Positions 23,978-36,399 of a DNA stretch of 64,000 nucleotides are shown one piece after another; the first letter of the stretch is position 1; each line of letters starts with the position of its first letter. The position numbers were made by a program, and so were the translations under genes. Source of the DNA: Pegoplata infirma (Eukaryota > Arthropoda > Insecta > Diptera > Anthomyiidae); NCBI GenBank assembly GCA_963921195.1, contig OY992537.1, positions 148,669,841-148,733,840 on the forward strand. Reading direction: 5' to 3'. The notes beneath the pieces were generated by a model. It did not search any database, was not told where the DNA came from, and saw nothing but the letters and a program-made list of their open reading frames with translations.

Positions 23978-24658
23978 CCCAGGCAGAAAAATACGAACGG
24001 GAGAGCGCTGGCAAAGTACCTTTTACGGTCGCTTATGTGCTGGGAAAGCATCACAGTTAAGTGCTTTCCCAGCGTCCAAAATGATAACCACGGTAAACGG
24101 TATGCCGTTGCTATTTTAAAGCGCTTTAAAAGCGCTTTAAAAACAAAAAATATAGTACTATAAAAGCACTTTTTGAACAAAAATTAGGGTACTTTGTGAG
24201 GCACACTTTTTAGTGCTTTTAGAGCACTCTATTGATAACCATGATAAACGGTATTCCGTTAATATATTAAAGCCCTTACAAAGAACTCTTTACCAAATAA
24301 TAAGAGTACTTTGTTAGATCTTTAAATAAATATACATAAATGTGTAATAAAAATAAATTTATGTTGAATTTTATATTAATGAAATATATATTTTTATACG
24401 TTTGTATCTACATAAAACAAAAAATCTATACTCTTATAATTGAAATAATATATTTTAAAAATGGCATATACTTTTTAAATTTATATATTAAACAACAAAC
24501 CCGATCGTTGTTAAAATTAAAAATATTAAAAAAAATAAAACATAATTAATTTAGAAGTTGAAATTTTCAAGGTTTTTATACCGAAACGACTTTAAGTATA
24601 AGTGTTAATTTATAATTTTACTTTTTAAAATCCTGTTTTTAAAAGATAAAAATTGAAT
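23978..24658. repeat. CMC element left terminal region with subterminal repeats
   Basis: The first 250 bp hold palindromic AAAGCGCTTT motifs, repeated GGGAAAGC/GCTTTCCC and two GATAACCAYGRTAAACGGTAT words (about 24084 and 24233). After that comes AT-rich sequence with no gene up to the accessory gene's stop codon at 24659. Such repeats are probably binding sites for the element's own proteins. Confidence 0.65.
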
Positions 24659-26306
24659 TTAACGGGAACCACGACCGCCTGAACGATCTTTAGCTGCAGC
24701 TAGCCATCGACTTAATTTAGTAATTATTACTCCTTCTGTCTCATTGGGAAATTTTTGAAGGAGAACACCTGTTAAATGTTAACAAACAAAATAATTTAAT
24801 AATAACTTTTTGAGACTAATTGTTTGTTTTCGTAACACGAACGATAAGGACGGAACGAAAATTTTACGTGTATTTTGTTTTTCTAACAATAACAAAACAG
24901 ACGCAAAATTTTTGTTTGCCTGTGTCATTTGTGTTTTACAAACATCGTTTAAAAATATAGTTACCTTTTAGCTCTTTAAATGTTTTGTGGCACTAAAATT
25001 CTCCTTAGAAACTCCCTTAGTTGGCTTGCCACAACAACTAAACTGAAGTTGGAGTTCCTTCGACATTAAAAGAGATAAAAAGCTTCCAATTGATTCACGA
25101 ACCGACTTAGTTCGTGTAGAAAAATTCAAAATTTTTCGCTGTAAAAAAAAGAAGTAAAATATAATATAAAAACATATAAACAGTAAAAACGTTACCAAAT
25201 TCTCGGCGTGTTCCTTGTCATTTTTGATTTTTTCGTCAAATTCTGAAAATTTTATTAAATCGGTGAAGGGGCTCTCTAAATTTAGCTGTTTTTGAATATC
25301 ATTAAGAGATTGAGTAGACGAATTTTCTCCAGCAAAATGATAGGATATTTTTTCTTCTAACTTGTTGATGGCATAGAGGATACTTCGTCGTATTCCACTG
25401 ATTTCCTGATGTATACTACGCATTTGAATACTTATTTCCTCTTTAAACTTAACTAAATCTAAAAAAAATAACATTTAGTTAGAACATTTAGTTAGCTTTA
25501 ATAAAATTAAAATACATTTGTTGATTAAGGTGCTAGACTAACATTTCATACAGGAAAATTCTTAAACTTTTTTTCTAAAAAATTCTCAAACTTTTACATC
25601 CAAGGCATTTTTCATATAGAATAATTCTGAGATTTTAGACACTGATACATTTTCCTATAGGAAAATTTTTAAATTCAGAGGCTTTTAAAGATATTTAAAC
25701 ATTTTTCCTATAGAATGATTCTTAGATTCTGAAGCATTTCTCCTTAGAGAAAAATTTTCAGATTCTGAGACATTTGTCCCACAGAAAAATTAAGGGATTT
25801 GCAGATGTTTTCTTTCAACAGAGGTTACTTACCATTACATTCCGATTAAACAAAAACTGAAGCGTCGTCAACCCCTTTTATAGGCGGCTCCTCTTCACAA
25901 GTTTCGTCCCCGTTTACGGATTGCTCCTCATCACAACTTTCAAGCGAATGCTCTAGCGTGTTGCTTGGATTTGAAACATTCAATTTTGTGTTTTTTGTTG
26001 AAGGCGAAGCGTGCAAGCTTGGTTTTGAAACCTCTAATTTCCTTTTTTTCGATGAGGAAAGTATGACATCTGAAGTGTGGCATCCCACTTTTTTCATTGG
26101 TTTTAAGGGAACTATTTGGCGCTTTTGTGCTGACTTCGAAGTGGATGGACTAGCAAAATCCATTGCAGCATCTAATGCTTCTCTTATCCCTTAAAAAAAA
26201 TTTAAATTAGGTTATAGTTTAATATATTTAAAAATTCTAAAATTTTTTACAAACCTTTTGTTATTTCATCTCTAGCTTTTGATTCGATTTTTTGCTTCTT
26301 ATTCAT
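24659..26306 (-). pseudogene. CMC accessory gene (DUF4806-like), five exons, damaged
   Basis: Reads leftward, divergent from the transposase. Exons by splice signals: 26255-26306, 25833-26189, 25196-25458, 24965-25138, 24659-24768. Donors include a perfect GTAAGT after 25833, and acceptors have T-rich tracts. Exon 2 is Ser/Lys-rich and then acidic. Exon 3 looks like a coiled coil (repeated I/L/E/K). Exons 4-5 resemble a DUF4806 domain (FLSLLMSKELQLQFSCCG, then FP..TE....K.SRWL..AKDR). Two lesions: an in-frame TAA at 25846-25848, eight bases before the frame rejoins exon 3, and an exon sum of 956 nt, one short of a codon multiple, placing a 1-bp loss in the A run near 24985. The family assignment is from memory of the fold's sequence pattern. 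An analogous gene in plant EnSpm elements binds subterminal repeats; that role here is inferred. Confidence 0.65.
25541..25800. repeat. Degenerate minisatellite in intron 2 of the accessory gene
   Basis: Six or seven imperfect copies of a unit of roughly 40-55 bp built on CATTTTTCCTATAG-AAAATTCT-AGATTCTGAG, filling most of the 374-bp intron (25459-25832). No coding potential. Confidence 0.65.
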
Positions 26307-27134
26307 TTTTTTTTTATTAAACACTTTAATTTATAATATTAATTAATATATTTACGCGTGTTTTTTACTTTGTTTGCTATTAAAATGAAGTTTTCTGTCT
26401 TTCTACAGTTATAACTGTAACAAATATTTATTGAAAGCTCAACAGTGTTACCACATAGTATAAATTATGAAATGCAACATTGCTGTCTAAGACTAATAAA
26501 GACTCGACACTTATGAAAGGTGTCAAGAAGCCAAAAATGTTCCAATAATTGTTGAGATAGAAAAAGAAAACTAATAAAACGCGCTAGATCAATTGAAATT
26601 TTTAAAAAGATCAATTGTAACGCGAAAAAGATCAATTGTAACGCGAAAAATATCAATTGTAATTCGAATTACAATTAATCTTTTTTCGAATTACAATTGA
26701 TCTATTTCAAATTACAATTGATATATGTCGAATTATAATTGACATTTTGGAATCACGAATTGAATTTTCGAATTACAAATGAAATTTTCGAATTACAACT
26801 GGAATCTTTGAATAACAAGTTTTCCCCCCTTTTTTGTTATAAACTCTACTGTCGTGTCTGTATTAGTCTGTGCGGCTTTTATCAAAAAACCTAACCGCAA
26901 TTATGGCCGCAGGCAGCATTCAAAAACATTTTTTATTTAATCTGTAATAATACAAAATACAAGTTGAAAATTTTGGCTTTGTCGTTGCGGGTTTGATTGT
27001 AAATAATCACTGAAACATTTTTCTTCAAACCAGTCGGAGGACAACAAATTTAAAATTATAAAATTTTGTAGTGAAATTTAACCTATTTTGCTTAAATATA
27101 TAATATATCTGAAATTCCTGTGTAATTAACAATC
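26307..27134. promoter_or_regulatory. Divergent intergenic region of the CMC element with GATCAATTGTAA repeats
   Basis: Separates the divergent accessory and transposase genes, so both promoters should lie here. Between about 26575 and 26830, GATCAATTGTAACGCG-type units occur first in one orientation, then inverted as CGAATTACAATTGATC and decaying copies, some ten in all on a 20-25 bp spacing. This looks like a cluster of binding sites in a bidirectional control region. No gene seen. Confidence 0.55.
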
Positions 27135-29422
27135 ATGTCTTATAATAGACTTAAAAAACACAGGGCTGTAGTCAAACAAAAAGAAAATGAAGAATGTAAG
27201 TCTTGCATGTACAACACAATTTTACAGTATATGTATTTAACAACATTTAAATTTTCGCATACAATTTATGAAAATGAAATTTAAATGAAATGTTTTTTTG
27301 GTTGGGTCCTATCTGTTGTTAGCTTTGTTTTACATAAATTATTAATTCTTACAGTTATGGAGGATAATATTGATATCAGAGAAGACGTTGAAATGGAAAA
27401 CAATGAATTAATCATTCCATGTTATAAATCTGAGGTTTGTGACGAATTTATCGAACTTCAGGATTTCGATTTAACTGACGAGGAAATCGAAAGTTTCTGT
27501 GATTCTAGCTGTTCTGAAGAATGCATTTCAGACGATGTTATACCTGAAGATCCAGATAATGATTTTAGCTCTTTATTAAATGGACATTTGCAGCAAAAAA
27601 TTAAAAATTGGGTACTAAGAAATGTTAGTACTCTTACCCAAAAATCCATTGATGAAATTTTAATGGTGATAAGATCGGAAGGATACACATCTCTTCCCAA
27701 ATGTAGTAAAACTTTGTTGGGAACTTCCGGATTAACCAGCGATACGCAAATAATGAAAAGCTCTGACGACACGTTAGGCAAATTCAAATACTTTGGAATA
27801 AAGCCAAATCTTGAAAGTATCATATATCCTGATATGTATAATGAAAATGAAATAAATTTGATAATTCATGTGGATGGTATGGATATATATAACAAATCTA
27901 AAAAAGGTTTCTGGTCCATAATGGGAAAAGTATTTTCTTTAAACTATAGGACCAAACCATTTCTTATAGGATTATATTTTGGGAATTCCAAGCCATATTC
28001 TGCTGGAGAATTTATGACAGAATTTATTATGGAGTCTAACGTCTTAACTAATGAAGGTTTATATTATTTTTTTTTTTCAAATAAAATACAATTGCCTTAA
28101 TTATTTTTTTTTAAGGTATCAAAGTAAATGGAAAAGATTATAGATTTAAAATACTAGCTTTCTGTTGTGACATGCCAGCCCGGGCATTCATAAAGTGCAC
28201 AAAGAGCCATACTGGATTTTTTTCATGTGAGAGATGTCAAGTTAAAGGTGAAACTATCAATAGCACAAGAGTTTTTACTGATATTAACTGCGAAGAACGT
28301 ACTATGGACTCATTTAGACAAAAAAACAACCCTGAGCATCATCTAGCAAAAGAAAAAAGCCCATTACTGAAATTGGTCAACTTTGATGTGGTGAAATTCG
28401 TTATACTCGATGAAATGCATATGCTATATCTCGGTATTGGTAAATTTTTGCTTCAAAAGTTTATTTTAAGGAAATCTGTTTCATTTGTTTTAGAACAAAA
28501 AGTAACTATTTTGCAAAATAACTTTTTTAATATATCTAAAGATATAACCGCAGAGTTTCAAAGGAAATCCTTCGATTTAATTAATATAGGCAATTGGAAA
28601 GCGACCCAATTTCGATTTTTTCTTTTGTATGGTGGAGGAATAATTTTGAAAAACGTATTATCATATGATCAGTATAAACATTTTTTACTTCTCTATACAG
28701 CTTGCCGTATTTTATCATCAAGCAAATTAGCTACATTGAAACCCGACTATGCAAAGAAAATTCTAAGGATATTTGTTGAAATTATGCCACATTATTATGG
28801 TCCAAATTCACAAACAATGAACATACATAACCTGATTCATATCGCAGACGATGTAGTAAATATGGGAGCACCATTATCACAGTATTCTGCTTTTGATTTT
28901 GAAAATAGTCTAGGTTATATAAAATCCATCGTTAAGAGCCCAACTAATCCTATTGCTCAAATTCAAAGAAAACTTCATGTTTTTCATTCCGATAATTCAC
29001 CAAATAATATTCCATTGATTTATCCTCTCAATGCAATTTCCAATTATTCCCTTGGAAAAGTACAAGAAAGCTCAGAGTCGAGAGTTGTTTTCTCGTTCGT
29101 AAACATTCATGGTTTTAAAATTACATCAAAGCACCCAGATAACGTGTGTTTACTGGAAAATGGGAATGTAATGGTAGTTAAAGAAATTTTTAATAAAAAA
29201 CTATCTAAACATAAATCTTATGATATTTTTTTGAAAGGAAATATTTTTATTGAAAATTATGATTTTTTCGACTATCCACTGCCATCACGAGAAATAGGAT
29301 TACATAATGTTGGAGAATTGGAAGAGAATTATGTTGAAATTAATATAAATATAGTAGAATTTAAGTGTATTCTTACTAAATTTTATAACAAAACAATTGC
29401 TATAACTCTTCTTCATAAATAA
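27135..29422 (+). CDS. CMC/EnSpm-like transposase, three exons, about 689 aa
   Basis: Exon 1 27135-27195, exon 2 27355-28056, exon 3 28116-29422. Introns begin GTAAGT and GTTTAT and end TTCTTACAG and TTTTTTTTAAG. Summed exons are 2070 nt, exactly 690 codons, with the frame kept at both junctions. Exon 1 was chosen over a Met inside intron 1 because it has the strong donor and a basic start (MSYNRLKKHR). Residues 22-100 are acidic. Motifs typical of EnSpm/tnp2 transposases: HVDGMDIYNK (D194), FCCDMPARAFIKC then CERC (292-295), DEMHMLYLG (D353), and NIHNLIHIADDV followed by FDFENSLG (E517). The three acidic residues are the presumed DDE triad. No internal stop or frameshift. It would cut and rejoin the element's CCCAG ends in the nucleus. 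Confidence 0.85.
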
Positions 29423-29649
29423 CTCTTGTTAAGCATATGAAATGTATTTAAATTGTTATGAAAATTAATAAATTTTAATGACAAATTCAATTTTAAAACG
29501 TCTTGAAATAAAAAAAAAAAAAAAAAAACATTGGCATAGCGCCGGCAAAGCACTTTCTTGAATTTTAATTTCATACTACTTTACTCACAAAAAAAAGAGT
29601 GCTTTGCCGGTCCTTTTTTTTTTTGTACGGTTGGCAATTTCTGGCTGGG
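29423..29649. repeat. CMC element right terminal region
   Basis: Holds a 3' untranslated stretch with AATAAA-like words, an A run at about 29510-29529, and the facing motifs CCGGCAAAGCACT (about 29544) and AGTGCTTTGCCGG (about 29599), echoing the left-end subterminal repeats. It ends TTCTGGCTGGG, the right terminal repeat. Confidence 0.7.
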
Positions 29650-32600
29650 AAACTTTGCATAAATGCATATATCTCTGTAAGTACCAGCCCGATTGTCTCA
29701 CATTTGGTTCCAGAGGAAAGATAAAGTCTCAATCTTTTATTTTTTTGTTATTTTGACAAAATCGGAGCAATAGTTGCAGAGATACAGCCGTTGAAAGTAA
29801 AAGGTCTCCAGACTACGAAAAATTACAACTTTATCATTTTTGAAAAAATAAATTTTTTTAAAAATTTAAAATCGAGCAATCTCTTTTATTCTATTTAAAC
29901 TTTATTGAAAAATATTTAAATTCGTGCAAAGGCATTTGAAATCGAAATAATGGTAACCTTGATATAGCCATTTCAAGTTATTACAAGTAACCCGAAAATA
30001 TTTTTGATATGAATGCATAAATATCTGTTAATACTAGTCCGATATTCTTAATTTTTTGCTGTCATGATAAAGCTAATATACTTATGCATTCTAGTTTTTA
30101 TAGAGTCAAAATCGGATCATTATTTACCGAGTTATAGCAATTTAAAAATGAGGGTCTCCAAAAAACCTTAAATAATGGGTTTCTCATAAAAATGAAAAAA
30201 AAAACTTTGCATAAATGCATATATCTCTGTAAGTACCAGCCCGATTGTCTCACATTTGGTTCCAGAGGAAAGATAAAGTCTTAATCTTTTATTTTTTTGT
30301 TATTTTGACAAAATCGGAGCAATAGTTGCAGAGATACAGCCGTTGAAAGTAAAAGGTCTCCAGACTACGAAAAATTACAAGTTTATCATTTTTGAAAAAA
30401 TAAATTTTTTTAAAAATTTTAAATCGAGCAATCTCTTTTATTCTAATTAAACTTTATTGAAAAAGATTTAAATTCGTGCAAAGGCATTTGAAATTGATAT
30501 AAACGTAACCTTGATATAGCCATTTCAAGTTATTACAAGTAACCCGAAAATATTTTTGATATGAATGCATAAATATCTGTTAATACTAGTCCGATAGTCT
30601 TAATTTTTTTCTGTCATGATAAAGCTAATATACTTATGCATTCTAGTTTTTATAGAGTCAAAATCGGATCATTATTTACCGAGTTATAGCAATTTAAAAA
30701 TGAGGGTCTCCAAGAAACCTTAAATAATGGGTTTCTCATAAAAATGAAAAAAAAAAACTTTGAATAAATGCATATATCTCTGTAAGTACCAGCCCGATTG
30801 CCTCACATTTGGTTCCAGAGGAAAGATAAAGTCTCAATATTTTATTTTTTTGTTATTTTGACAAAATCGGAGCAATAGTTGCAGAGATACAGCCGTTGAA
30901 AGTAAAAGGTCTCCAGACTACGAAAAATTACAAGTTTATCATTTTTGAAAAAATAAATTTTTTTAAAAATTTAAAATCGAGCAATCTCTTTTATTCTACC
31001 CGAAAATATTTTTGATATGAATGCATAAATATCTGTTAATACTAGTCCGATAGTCTTAATTTTTTTCTGTCATGATAAAGCTAATATACTTATGCATTCT
31101 AGATTTTATAGAGTCAAAATCGGATCATTATTTACCGAGTTATAGCAATTTAAAAATGAGGGTCTCCAAGAAACCTTAAATAATGGGTTTCTCATAAAAA
31201 TAAAAAAAAAACTTTGCATAAATGCATATATCTCTGTAAGTACCAGCCCGATTGCCTCACATTTGGTTCCAGAGGAAAGATAAAGTCTCAATCTTTTACT
31301 TTTTTGTTATTTTGACAAAATCGGAGCAATAGTTGCAGAGATACAGCCGTTGAAAGTAAAAGGTCTCCAGACTACGAAAAATTACAAGTTTATCATTTTG
31401 AAAAAATAAATTTTTTTAAAAATTTAAAATCGAGCAATCTCTTTTATTCTATTTAAACTTTATTGAAAAAAATTTAAATTCGTGCAAAGGCATTTGAAAT
31501 CGAAATAATGGTAACCTTGATATAGCCATTTCAAGTTATTACAAGTAACCCGAAAATATTTTTGATATGAATGCATAAATATCTGTTAATACTAGTCCGA
31601 TAGTCTTAATTTTTTTCTGTCATGATAAAGCTAATATTCTTATGCCTTCTAGTTTTTATAGAGTCAAAATCGGATCATTATTTACCGAGTTATAGGAATT
31701 TAAAAATGAGGGTCTCCAAAAAACCTTAAATAATGGGTTTCTCATAAAAATGAAAAATAAACTTTGCTTAAATGCATATATCTCTGTAAGTACCAGCCCG
31801 ATTGTCTCACATTTGGTTCCAGAGGAAAGATAAAGTCTCAATCTTTTATTTTTTTGTTATTTTGACAAAATCGGAGCAATAGTTGCAGAGATACAGCCGT
31901 TGAAAGTAAAAGGTCTCCAGACTACGAAAAATTACAACTTTATCATTTTTGAAAAAATAAATTTTTTTAAAAATTTAAAATCGAGCAATCTCTTTTATTC
32001 TATTTAAACTTTATTGAAAAAGATTTAAATTCGTGCAAAGGCATTTGAAATCGAAATAATGGTAACCTTGATATAGCCATTTCAAGTTATTACAAGTAAC
32101 CCGAAAATGTTTTTGATATGAATGCATAAATATCTGTTAATACTAGTCCGATAGTCTTAATTTTTTGCTGTCATGATAAAGCTAATATACTTATGCATTC
32201 TAGTTTTTATAGAGTAAAAATCGGATCATTATTTACCGAGTTATAGCAATTTAAAAATGAGGGTCTCCAAAAAACCTTAAATAATGGGTTTCTCATAAAA
32301 ATGAAAAAAAAACTTTGCATAAATGCATATATCTCTGTAAGTACCAGCCCGATTGTCTCACATTTGGTTCCAGAGGAAAGATAAAGTCTTAATCTTTTAT
32401 TTTTTTGTTATTTTGACAAAATCAGAGCAATAGTTGCAGAGATACAGCCGTTGAAAGTAAAAGGTCTCCAGACTACGAAAAATTACAAGTTTATCATTTT
32501 TGAAAAAATAAATTTTTTTAAAAATTTAAAATCGAGCAATCTCTTTTATTCTATTTAAACTTTATTGAAAAAGATTTAAATTCGTGCAAAGGCATTTGAA

Positions 32601-35564
32601 AGCGATATAATGGTAACCTTGATATAGCCATTTCAAGTTATTACAAGTAACCCGAAAATATTTTTGATATGAATGCATAAATATCTGTTAATACTAGTCT
32701 GATAGTCTTAATTTTTTTCTGTCATGATAAAGCTAATATACTTATGCATTCTAATTTTTATAGAGTCAAAATCGGATCATTATTTACCGAGTTATAGCAA
32801 TTTAAAAATGAGGGTCTCCAAAAAACCTTAAATAATGGGTTTCTCATAAAAATGAAAAAAAAACTTTGCATAAATGCATATATCTCTGTAAGTACCAGCC
32901 CGATTGTCTCACATTTGGTTCCAGAGGAAAGATAAAGTCTCAATCTTTTATTTTTTTGTTATTTTGACAAAATCGGAGCAATAGTTGCAGAGATACAGCC
33001 GTTGAAAGTAAAAGGTCTCCAGACTACGAAAAATTACAAGTTTATCATTTTTGAAAAAATAAATTTTTTTAAAAATTTAAAATCGAGCAATCTCTTTTAT
33101 TCTATTTAAACTTTATTGAAAAAGATTTAAATTCGTGCAAAGGCATTAGAAAACGATAGAATGGTAACCTTGATATAGCCATTTCAAGTTATTACAAGTA
33201 ACCCGAAAATATTTTTGATATGAATGCATAAATATCTGTTAATACTAGTCCGATAGTCTTAATTTTTTTCTGTCATGATAAAGCTAATATACTTATGCCT
33301 TCTAGTTTTTATAGAGTCAAAATCAGATCATTATTTACCGAGTTATAGCAATTTAAAAATGAGGGTCTCCAAAAAACCTTAAATAATGGGTTTCTCATAA
33401 AAATGAAAAAAAAAACTTTGCATAAATGCATATATCTCTGTAAGTACCAGCCCGATTGTCTCACATTTGGTTCCAGAGGAAAGATAAAGTCTCAATCTTT
33501 TATTTTTTTGTTATTTTGACAAAATCGGAGCAATAGTTGCAGAGATACAGCCGTTGAAAGTAAAAGGTCTCCAGACTACGAAAAATTACAAGTTTATCAT
33601 TTTTGAAAAAACAATTTTTTTTTTAAATTTAAAATCGAGCAATCTCTTTTATTCGAATTAAACTTTATTGAAAAAGATTTAAATTCGTGCAAAGGCATTT
33701 GAAATCGATATAATGGTAACCTTGATATAGCCATTTCAAGTTATTACAAGTAACCCGAAAATATTTTTGATATGAATGCATAAATATCTGTTAATACTAG
33801 TCCGATAGTCTTAATTTTTTTCTGTCATGATAAAGCTAATATACTTATGCATTCTAATTTTTATAGAGTCAAAATCGGATCATTATTTACCGAGTTATAG
33901 CAATTTAAAAATGAGGGTCTCCAAAAAACCTTAAATAATGGGTTTCTCATAAAAATGAAAAAAAAACTTTGCATAAATGCATATATCTCTGTAAGTACCA
34001 GCCCGATTGTCTCACATTTGGTTCCAGAGGAAAGATAAAGTCTCAATCTTTTATTTTTTTGTTATTTTGACAAAATCGGAGCAATAGTTGCAGAGATACA
34101 GCCGTTGAAAGTAAAAGGTCTCCAGACTACGAAAAATTACAAGTTTATCATTTTTGAAAAAAAAAATTTTTTTAAAAATTTAAAATCGAGCAATCTCTTT
34201 TATTCTATTTAAACTTTATTGAAAAAGATTTAAATTCGTGCAAAGGCATTAGAAAACGATAGAATGGTAACCTTGATATAGCCATTTCAAGTTATTACAA
34301 GTAACCCGAAAATATTTTTGATATGAATGCATAAATATCTGTTAATACTAGTCTGATAGTCTTAAATTTTTTCTGTCATGATAAAGCTAATATACTTATG
34401 CATTCTAGTTTTTATAGAGTCAAAATCGCATCATTATTTACCGAGTTATAGCAATTTAAAAATGAGGGTCTCCAAAAAACCTTAAATAATGGGTTTCTCA
34501 TAAAAATGAAAAAAAAAACTTTGCATAAATGCATATATCTCTGTAAGTACCAGCCCGATTGTCTCACATTTGGTTCCAGAGGAAAGATAAAGTCTCAATC
34601 TTTTATTTTTTTGTTATTTTGACAAAATCGGAGCAATAGTTGCAGAGATACAGCCGTTGAAAGTAAAAGGTCTCCAGACTACGAAAAATTACAAGTTTAT
34701 CATTTTTGAAAAAATAAATTTTTTTAAAAATTTAAAATCGAGCAATCTCTTTTATTCTAATTAAACTTTATTGAAAAAGATTTAAATTCGTGCAAAGGCA
34801 TTTGAAATTGATATAATCGTAACCTTGATATAGCCATTTCAAGTTATTACAAGTAACCCGAAAATATTTTTGATATGAATGCATAAATATCTGTTAATAC
34901 TAGTCCGATAGTCTTAATTTTTTTCTGTCATGATAAAGCTAATATTCTTATGCCTTCTAGTTTTTATAGAGTCAAAATCGGATCATTATTTACTGAGTTA
35001 TAGCAATTTAAAAATGAGGGTCTCCAAAAAACCTTAAATAATGGGTTTCTCATAAAAATGAAAAATAAACTTTGCATAAATGCATATATCTCTGTAAGTA
35101 CCAGCCCGATTGTCTCACATTTGGTTCCAGAGGAAAGATAAAGTCTCAATCTTTTATTTTTTTGTTATTTTGACAAAATCGGAGCAATAGTTGCAGAGAT
35201 ACAGCCGTTGAAAGTAAAAGGTCTCCAGACTACGAAAAATTACAACTTTATCATTTTTGAAAAAATAAATTTTTTTAAAAATTTAAAATCGAGCAATCTC
35301 TTTTATTCTATTTAAACTTTATTGAAAAAGATTTAAATTCGTGCAAAGGCATTTGAAATCGAAATAATGGTAACCTTGATATAGCCATTTCAAGTTATTA
35401 CAAGTAACCCGAAAATATTTTTGATATGAATGCATAAATATCTGTTAATACTAGTCCGATAGTCTTAATTTTTTTCTGTCATGATAAGGCTAATATTCTT
35501 ATGCATTCTAGTTTTTATAGAGTCAAAATCGGATCATTATTTACCGAGTTATAGCAATTTAAAA
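29650..35564. repeat. 551-bp satellite array, block 3 (about 10-11 monomers)
   Basis: Same monomer and orientation. It resumes exactly at AAACTTTGCATAAATG after the CMC element. A register break at about 30998 joins TTTTATTCTA directly to CCCGAAAATATT, removing about 120 bp of subunit C. The empty form of the CMC insertion site (GAAAAATAAACTTTG) occurs at 31751. Confidence 0.97.
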
Positions 35565-36399
35565 CAAGTAAGAAAATTATAGTCGGTCAAGACCGACCAT
35601 ATAATACCCTACACCAGAGTTTCCCGGAAAATGGGTCCCAAGTTCAAACATGGACTGATTAGATCTATATTTTGTCAAATCTTTAATAAGTGTAAAAAGC
35701 ACTCACTAATCAAATTTGAGTGGAATAGGCTGCTTTTTGTTGACAATAAATCGCTTCAACTGAATATCGGGGGAAATTTCCACATGGGACCTAAGTCCAA
35801 AAATGGTCCGATGATAATCAGATTTGAAAAGGTTATTAAAGAACGCGTTTAACATACACAAACAGAATTTTAATTAAATATTTTCTATTTTCATGAAATT
35901 TGAGAGATTTATGTGAAAATCGGGAAGGTGGTTTGTATGGGGGCTACAAGAAGAACTGGTCCGATTTCTTTAAAATTCGGAATGTTGATTTGTGTAGATA
36001 AAACATGATTACCTGGCAAATTTCGAAAAGATACCTATTAAAATGCGGCTATTAGAGTCATTTGAGCCAAAACTAAAGAGGACCTTTGTATGGGGGCTAT
36101 GTCTAAATATGGACCGATTTTTTCCAATTTCAATAGGCTTCGTCCTTGGGCCAAAAGAGGCTTAAGTTTCAAATTTCAAGTCAATTGATTAAGAATTGCG
36201 ACCTGTATCGTGTTTACACCGTTTACATGGACAGACAGACGGACGGACGGACGGACGGACATCGCTAAATCGACTCAAAAAGTGATTCTAAGTCGATCGG
36301 TATACTTAAAAGTGGGTCTAGGACCAATATTTCGGGTAGTTACAAACATCAGCACAAACTCATTATACCCTGTACCACAGTGTGGTGTAGGGTATAATT
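35565..36399. mobile_element. Dipteran short interspersed element (DINE/mini-me-like), 835 bp
   Basis: Begins CAAGTAAGAAAATTATAG and ends with a hairpin (ACCCTGTACCACAGTGTGGT) and GGTGTAGGGTATAATT. ATAATACCCTACACCA near the left end is inverted at the right end. It has a GTCGGTCAAGACCGAC hairpin near its start, repeated ATGGG(N)CCTAAGT..AAA.ATGG and TATGGGGGCTA units, and a (GGAC)n microsatellite at 36239-36260. These are recurring features of a noncoding element class in fly genomes, possibly Helentron-related; the class is from memory. A few satellite bases (ATG) were lost at the site and no duplication is seen. Confidence 0.7.

Larger units (their letters stand above)
23978..29649 (+). mobile_element. 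CMC/EnSpm-like DNA transposon, 5.67 kb, apparently full length
   Basis: Imperfect inverted ends CCCAGGCAGAAA (left) and CCCAGCCAGAAA (complement of the right end). The empty satellite site (GAAAAATAAACTTTGC, seen at 31751 and elsewhere) shows a 2-bp AA duplication. It carries a plus-strand transposase with two introns (27135-29422) and a divergent minus-strand accessory gene (24659-26306), the two-gene layout of EnSpm-like elements. Subterminal repeats (AAAGCGCTTTAAA, GGCAAAGTACTTT/AAAGCACTTT) lie near both ends. The transposase frame is intact, so the element may be active or recently active. The superfamily rests on transposase motifs and termini. Confidence 0.85.

Noticed and set aside
27285..27354. 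Upstream hydrophobic extension (MKCFFGWVLSV...) read as a signal peptide for the CMC transposase.
   Set aside because: It lies in intron 1; the T-rich tract and CAG acceptor at 27354 and the in-frame exon at 27135 explain it.
27458..27823. 121-residue minus-strand frame.
   Set aside because: Antisense shadow of exon 2 of the CMC transposase.
35631..35852. Frame with repeated MGPK..K units in the dipteran interspersed element.
   Set aside because: Reflects internal DNA repeats of a noncoding element; no known protein.
36239..36260. (GGAC)n microsatellite as an independent locus.
   Set aside because: It is an internal part of the dipteran interspersed element.
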